64,000 bases of DNA from Promicromonospora soli (GTDB lineage: Bacteria; Actinomycetota; Actinomycetes; Actinomycetales; Cellulomonadaceae): positions 255,046 to 319,045 of the forward strand of contig NZ_BNAS01000004.1 of assembly GCF_014653785.1 (NCBI RefSeq), read 5' to 3'. How positions within the stretch are numbered: position 1 is the stretch's first letter; each line of letters starts with the position of its first letter. The notes below the pieces were generated by a model, which was not told where the DNA came from, made no database searches, and saw nothing but the letters and a program-made list of their open reading frames with translations. Shown here in pieces: positions 59,835 through 64,000 of the stretch. The position numbers were made by a program, and so were the translations under genes.

Positions 59835-59848
59835 TGACAATTTTGTCA
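59835..59848. promoter_or_regulatory. 14 bp dyad upstream of clpX
   Basis: TGACAA-TT-TTGTCA is an AT-rich dyad in GC-rich DNA, 160 bp upstream of clpX and next to likely promoter sequence. The regulator is unknown. Confidence 0.35.
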
Positions 59849-59872
59849 GATTCTGCGTGGCGTGTCCCACAA

Positions 59873-59929
59873 TGCCCGACGCCGGGGCTCGTCGTCCACC
59901 AGTATTGGCGGGCGCCCCGGCGTCGGGCA
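59873..59929. terminator. Strong hairpin after clpP2
   Basis: TGCCCGACGCCGGGGC (59873-59888) and GCCCCGGCGTCGGGCA (59914-59929) pair perfectly, with a 25-base loop. It lies 32 bp downstream of the clpP2 stop in the direction of transcription and separates the clpP1-clpP2 operon from clpX. Confidence 0.65.
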
Positions 59930-59960
59930 TCGAGCGGTCTCGAAAACCTGGACCGAGCGG

Positions 59961-60692
59961 TCAGGGCCGCACGACCGCTACCGCCTTGCGCGATTCGAGC
60001 ACCTCGTCGACCAGGCCGTAGTCCTTGGCCTCGGCGGCGGTGAGGATCTTGTCGCGCTCGATGTCGTTCCGCACCTCTTCCTCATCCTTGCCGCTGTGGA
60101 ACGCGAGCGTCCTCTCGAGCCACTCGCGCATGCGGATGAGCTCGTTCGCGTGGATCTCGATGTCCGAGGCCTGCGCGTAGCCGCCGCCCTCCATCGCGGG
60201 CTGGTGGATCAGCACGCGCGAGTTCGGCAGCGCGAGGCGCTTGCCCGGCTGGCCCGCGGCCAGCAGGACCGCAGCGGCCGACGCCGCCTGGCCAAGGCAC
60301 ACGGTCTGGATCTGCGGCTTGATGAACTGCATGGTGTCGTACAGCGCCGTCATGGCCGTGAAGGAGCCACCCGGCGAGTTGATGTACATCATCACGTCGC
60401 GGTCCGGGTCCTGGGTCTCCAGGACCAGGAGCTGGGCCATGACGTCGTCGGCGGACGCGTCGTCGACCTGGACGCCCAGGAAGATGATGCGGTCCTCGAA
60501 CAGCTTGGTGTACGGGTCCTGGCGCTTGAAGCCGTACGCGGTGCGCTCCTCGAACTGAGGAAGCACGTAGCGGGCGGACGGCATGGCGCCGGAAGAACCG
60601 TAGGCGGTGGAATACGGCAGCCCCATGCCCGAGTGGGCACGTGCGCCGGCAAGGCGCTCTGCGGCTGCGACGAACTGGGCTTCAGGACTCAC
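59961..60692 (-). CDS. clpP2: ClpP2 protease subunit
   Basis: The 243 residues start at GTG 60692 (GAGGAG upstream). They contain the catalytic Ser in GQAASAAA, His in VLIHQPAM and an Asp in the late DIERDK region. The ~40-residue N-terminal extension before the mature core resembles the propeptide of actinobacterial ClpP2. It forms the mixed ClpP1P2 tetradecamer with the next protein. Confidence 0.95.
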   Translation of the reverse strand: MSPEAQFVAAAERLAGARAHSGMGLPYSTAYGSSGAMPSARYVLPQFEERTAYGFKRQDPYTKLFEDRIIFLGVQVDDASADDVMAQLLVLETQDPDRDVMMYINSPGGSFTAMTALYDTMQFIKPQIQTVCLGQAASAAAVLLAAGQPGKRLALPNSRVLIHQPAMEGGGYAQASDIEIHANELIRMREWLERTLAFHSGKDEEEVRNDIERDKILTAAEAKDYGLVDEVLESRKAVAVVRP

Positions 60693-60734
60693 GGTGGTCT
60701 CCTCGCAAAAAGGTCTGGATGCGTTTTCGGGCGG

Positions 60735-61373
60735 TCAGCTGGTCATACCGCCGCCGCCGGAGACCGACGTGGCGCTCTCCACGACGTGGTCGATGAAGCC
60801 GTACTCCAGCGCCTCAGGGGCCGTGAACCAGTTGTCGCGGTCGTTGTCCTTGATGATCGTCTCGAGCGGCTGCCCGGTCTGCTCGGCAGTCAGCTCGGCG
60901 AGCACCTTCTTCATGTGCATGATGAGCTGCGCGTTGATGCGCACGTCGGTCGCGGTGCCGCCGATGCCGCCCGAGGGCTGGTGCATCATCACGCGAGCGT
61001 GGGGCGTGGCGTAGCGCTTGCCCTTGGCGCCCGACGACAGCAGGAACTGCCCCATGGAGGCCGCCATGCCCATCGCGACGGTGGCGACGTCCGGCTTCAC
61101 CCACTGCATGGTGTCGTAGATCGCCATGCCGGCCGTGATGGAGCCGCCGGGCGAGTTGATGTACAGCCAGATGTCCTTGTCGGGGTCCTCGGCCGCGAGA
61201 AGCATCATCTGTGCGCTGATCGCGTTGGCGTTCTCGTCGCGCACCTCCGACCCCAGCCAGATGATGCGCTCCTTGAGCAGCCGGTTGTAGATGGAGTCGT
61301 TGAGCCCGAAGCCAGCACCCTCCGTCCGCGCTACCGGCCCAGCATCCATCCGCAGCAGATCGTTCACGTCCAT
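60735..61373 (-). CDS. clpP1: ClpP1 protease subunit
   Basis: The 212 residues have the catalytic Ser in GMAASMGQ, His in VMMHQPSGG and Asp near [11 protein letters not shown]. It is first in the clpP1-clpP2 operon, with 42 bp between the genes. A possible ClgR box lies ~100 bp upstream. Confidence 0.95.
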   Translation of the reverse strand: MDVNDLLRMDAGPVARTEGAGFGLNDSIYNRLLKERIIWLGSEVRDENANAISAQMMLLAAEDPDKDIWLYINSPGGSITAGMAIYDTMQWVKPDVATVAMGMAASMGQFLLSSGAKGKRYATPHARVMMHQPSGGIGGTATDVRINAQLIMHMKKVLAELTAEQTGQPLETIIKDNDRDNWFTAPEALEYGFIDHVVESATSVSGGGGMTS

Positions 61374-61474
61374 CTCCTCGGTTCTGACTCTCGTCTTTGG
61401 ACCACGTCCTACGACGTCGTGTCGCTCGACCCTAACGTGCCTCTGCCCGCCAGAACTCCTGATTCAGCGGGCTT

Positions 61475-61487
61475 TTCGCCGACAGCG
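61475..61487. promoter_or_regulatory. Possible ClgR box upstream of clpP1
   Basis: TTCGC-CGACA-GCG on the plus strand fits the TTCGC-n5-GCG core described for ClgR sites of actinobacterial clp genes. It lies 102 bp upstream of the clpP1 start. The motif is short, so chance is possible. Confidence 0.4.
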
Positions 61488-61524
61488 CACCGGTGCTGCC
61501 CACGGCGAAGTCAGGGGGTACGCA

Positions 61525-61567
61525 GACGGCGATCCGCACCCTCGCGCGGAGGGTGCGGACCGCCGTC
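61525..61567. terminator. Hairpin after tig
   Basis: A 19 bp stem with one mismatch (61525-61543 against 61549-61567) and a 5-base loop lies just downstream of the tig stop, between tig and the clpP1 promoter. Confidence 0.6.
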
Positions 61568-61604
61568 GGACGTCATGCCTGAGCCCTCACGGGCCCGGCG
61601 TGTC

Positions 61605-62978
61605 TCAGGCCTTCGCCGGCTCCGACGTCTCGGGCTCCTCGGCCTCGCCGGCCGCCTGGGCCTGCGCCATGGCGTCGTTGAGTGCCTGCTGGGCCTCGTC
61701 GGTCTCGTCCGAGCCGATGAACTCGCTCAGGTCCACGACGTTGCCGTCGGAGTCCTTGACCTCGATCTGGCGCAGGGCGACCGCGAGGGCCTTCGAGCGC
61801 GCGACCTCGCCGACCATGGCGGGGATCTGCCCGCCCTGCTCGAGCGTCTGGATGAACTCGCTCGGCTCCATGCCGTACTGCTGCGAGGCGCTGACCAGGT
61901 ACTCGACGAGCTCGCCCTGGCTCACCTGCACCTTGAGCTTCTCGGCGAGGGTGTCGAGCAGGATCTGGTTCTTGATCGCCTTGGTCGCGTCCGCGGTGAC
62001 CTCGGCGCGGTGCTCGTCGTCCTGCAGGCGGCTCTCGGACTCGAGGTGACGGTGCACCTCGGCCTCGACGACGCCGGTCGGCACGGGGACCTCGACGGTC
62101 TCGAGCAGCTTCTCCATGAGCGCGTCCCGGGCGGTGACCGCCTGGTTGGAGGTCTTGATGCCGGCGACCTGGGTCTTCAGGTCGTCGGTCAGCTCCTCCA
62201 GCGTGTCGAACTCCGAGGCGAGCTGGGCGAAGTCGTCGTCCACCTCGGGCAGGTCGCGCTGCTTGACCGAGGTGGCGGTGACGGTGACGTCCGCCTCCTT
62301 GCCCTCGTGGTCGCCGCCGGCCAGCGGTGCCTTGAACGTGGTGGTCTCGCCGGCGGACAGGCCGGTCAGGGCCTCGTCGAGCCCCTCGAGCATGTTGCCG
62401 GAGCCGATCTGGTACGAGACGCCCGACACGGAGTCGACCTCCTCGTCACCGATGACGGCCTTCAGGTCGATGACGATGTAGTCGCCCTCGACGGCCGGAC
62501 GGTCCACGCCCACCAGGGTGCCGAAGCGCTCGCGCAGGGCGTCCATCCGCTCCGCGACGTCCTCGTCCGTGACCGTGGTCGACTCGACGGTCAGGTCGAC
62601 GTCGGAGAGCTCCGGGAGCTCGATCTCGGGGCGCACCTCGACCTCGGCCGTGAACTTCAGCTGGCCCTCGCCGGCCTTGGCCGGGACGTCCGTGACGTCG
62701 ATCTCGGGCTGGGCGAGCGGACGCAGGTCGGTCTCGCCGAGCGCGTCGCGGTAGAAGCCGGAGAGGCCGTCGTTCACGGCGTGCTCGATCACGGCGCCCC
62801 AGCCGACCCGCTGGTCGATGATGCGCGGGGGGACCTTGCCCTTGCGGAAGCCGGGGATGTTCACCTGCTCCGCGATGTGCTCGTAGGCGTGATCGATGCT
62901 CGGCTTGAGCTCGTCGTAGTCCACCTCGACGGTCAGCTTGACCTTGGTGGGCTCCAAGGTCTCGACGGCGCTCTTCAC
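61605..62978 (-). CDS. tig: Trigger factor
   Basis: The 457 residues start at GTG 62978. The N-terminal ribosome-binding domain includes GFRKGKVP, followed by the PPIase domain (~160-245) and the helical C-terminal chaperone domain. The end is acidic and Ala/Glu-rich (AAGEAEEPETSEPAKA), as in other actinobacteria. It assists folding of new proteins at the ribosome exit. It is adjacent to clpP1P2, a common order. Confidence 0.96.
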   Translation of the reverse strand: MKSAVETLEPTKVKLTVEVDYDELKPSIDHAYEHIAEQVNIPGFRKGKVPPRIIDQRVGWGAVIEHAVNDGLSGFYRDALGETDLRPLAQPEIDVTDVPAKAGEGQLKFTAEVEVRPEIELPELSDVDLTVESTTVTDEDVAERMDALRERFGTLVGVDRPAVEGDYIVIDLKAVIGDEEVDSVSGVSYQIGSGNMLEGLDEALTGLSAGETTTFKAPLAGGDHEGKEADVTVTATSVKQRDLPEVDDDFAQLASEFDTLEELTDDLKTQVAGIKTSNQAVTARDALMEKLLETVEVPVPTGVVEAEVHRHLESESRLQDDEHRAEVTADATKAIKNQILLDTLAEKLKVQVSQGELVEYLVSASQQYGMEPSEFIQTLEQGGQIPAMVGEVARSKALAVALRQIEVKDSDGNVVDLSEFIGSDETDEAQQALNDAMAQAQAAGEAEEPETSEPAKA

Positions 62979-63160
62979 TTCGATGGTCTCCAGAATGTCG
63001 GGGGTGCGCGCACGCCGGCGTACTGCGTCCCGGGTGGCGCGGGGATGCTCTGCTTCAGTTGCAGCTGCTCGCTGAACAGCGACGTACGACGGGCGCACGG
63101 GCAACCCGTCAATCGTACGCCCCTTGACCTCGGGCGCCGAATGCAAACGGGTGGCATGCC

Positions 63161-63194
63161 GCACAACCTTCAGCGTCGCACAACCTTCATCGTC
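63161..63194. repeat. 17 bp direct repeat upstream of tig
   Basis: GCACAACCTTCAGCGTC (63161-63177) is followed directly by GCACAACCTTCATCGTC (63178-63194), differing at one base. It lies ~200 bp upstream of tig; paired regulator sites are possible. Confidence 0.45.
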
Positions 63195-63238
63195 GCATCC
63201 CAGCCGTCAGGCACCGTCCCGCTGGTGGTCCTTGTGTT

Positions 63239-64000
63239 CTAGCGGCCGCCGACGACGTTCCGTGCGATCCGGCGGGCGTCCGCCGCCATCTCCCGGAACA
63301 TGCCGCTGATCGGGTTGGTGAAGCCCGTGAAATAGAGGCCCGGCGCAGCGGGGCGGCCGTTCGTGACGATCGGCTTTCCCTGGTCGCCGAGCACGCCAAG
63401 GTGGCCCACCACCGGTTCGAGCGCGCGACGGTAACCGGTCGCGGCGAGCACGACGTCAGGGGTCAGGCGGGCACCGTCGGACAGGACCACCTCGCCGCCG
63501 TCGAACCGCTCGATCGGGACCACCACACGGACGGTCCCGGCCTGGACGGCGGCGACCAGGCCGATGTCCTGCACGGGGATAGCGCCCTGGGCGACGCGGG
63601 TGGCCAGGCCCACCTCGGGGATCGGCAGGCCGAGGTGCGACAGGTCCGGGAAGCTGGCCTTGCGCACGGGCACGCTCAGGGCGTCGACGAGGGCGGTCGG
63701 CAGGTGGCGCACGAGCAGGCCCGTGTACTGCGCGGCCCACGGCCCCTGGTTGCGCGGGACGATGTGCGGCGCCGTCCTGATCGCGATGTGGACGCTCGCA
63801 GCGCCGTTCTCGGCGAGGTCCTGCGCGATCTCGGCTCCCGTATTCCCGGCGCCGACCACCAGCACGTTCTGGCCCACGTACGGGGCCGGGTTCCGGTATC
63901 GGCTCGCGTGCACGACCTGCCCGGGGAACGAGTCCTGGCCGGGCCAGTCCGGCACGTGCGGGGTGTGGTTGTAGCCGGTGGCGACGACGACGGCGTCGGC
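63239..64000 (-). CDS. Flavin-containing monooxygenase-like protein, N-terminus cut by window edge
   Basis: About 253 C-terminal codons are inside the window. They hold VVVATGYNHTP at the edge, the NADPH-binding Rossmann motif VLVVGAGNTGAEIAQDLAE and the FMO-like end VVLAATGYRRALEPV and LYFTGFTNPISGMFRE. The FAD-binding N-terminal part lies outside the window. It is distinct from the monooxygenase at 22102. Substrate unknown. Confidence 0.87.
   Translation of the reverse strand, partial: ADAVVVATGYNHTPHVPDWPGQDSFPGQVVHASRYRNPAPYVGQNVLVVGAGNTGAEIAQDLAENGAASVHIAIRTAPHIVPRNQGPWAAQYTGLLVRHLPTALVDALSVPVRKASFPDLSHLGLPIPEVGLATRVAQGAIPVQDIGLVAAVQAGTVRVVVPIERFDGGEVVLSDGARLTPDVVLAATGYRRALEPVVGHLGVLGDQGKPIVTNGRPAAPGLYFTGFTNPISGMFREMAADARRIARNVVGGR

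Noticed and set aside
63040-63238. tRNA gene upstream of tig
   Set aside because: No cloverleaf arms, T-loop GGTTCGA or CCA end found on either strand.
59862-63242. 1126-codon plus-strand frame over clpP2, clpP1 and tig
   Set aside because: The minus strand holds three unmistakable genes; the plus frame is Leu/Val/Gly/Asp repeats expected from their complement.

Overview
The window is very GC-rich DNA with dense, often overlapping genes, many GTG and TTG starts and several likely leaderless transcripts. It has a two-component ClpP1/ClpP2 protease with ClpX, and several enzymes that use deazaflavin F420, together with the F420 glutamate ligase CofE. This points to an actinobacterium. The mix of genes fits Micrococcales (Promicromonosporaceae or Cellulomonadaceae-like), but that family placement is inference. 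I found no rRNA, tRNA, CRISPR array, transposase or prophage module.

Region 1 (1-12,560) is mostly a nitrogen-scavenging locus on the minus strand. One operon holds beta-ureidopropionase, dihydropyrimidinase and an F420-type luciferase-like oxidoreductase (12,463 to 9,079). A second holds an NMT1/THI5-like ABC importer and a class III aminotransferase (5,876 to 969). Both operons are preceded by near-identical ~140 bp modules, each with a GTCAC-n6-GAAAC motif that looks like a GlnR box. In the second operon the copied module still carries the first 15 codons of the ureidopropionase gene as a leader ORF. An HD-GYP/LuxR regulator, a membrane protein and a methyltransferase lie between the operons.

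Region 2 (12,860-31,700) is accessory. It holds three GNAT acetyltransferases with a small hydrolase, an AbiE-like HTH/nucleotidyltransferase pair, and a HhH-GPD repair protein. A candidate undescribed biosynthetic cluster (17,997-23,610) follows: a P450 lacking ExxR, a stand-alone TrpA-like lyase with a C-terminal extension, a flavin monooxygenase, two unknown proteins and a 24-residue ORF. After it come an RlmA-like methyltransferase, a diaminopropionate ammonia-lyase, a frameshifted HigB-like toxin convergent with an XRE gene, an AlkZ-like glycosylase, and a VOC/TetR pair with a perfect 15 bp operator.

Region 3 (31,744-47,148) has a Met/Asp-rich redoxin lipoprotein, lipid and isoprenoid enzymes, and a Wadjet/MksBEF-type condensin operon (jetA, jetB, jetC) with no jetD nuclease beside it. 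It also has cofE, a receptor-type Ser/Thr kinase and an AraC regulator.

Region 4 (47,274-64,000) has a fused ABC exporter with one degenerate ATP site, then housekeeping genes: valS, a fatty-acyl-CoA ligase, chorismate mutase, clpX, clpP2, clpP1 and tig. A flavin monooxygenase is cut by the window end. Many of the convergent gene junctions carry long, near-perfect inverted repeats of unrelated sequence, probably bidirectional terminators.
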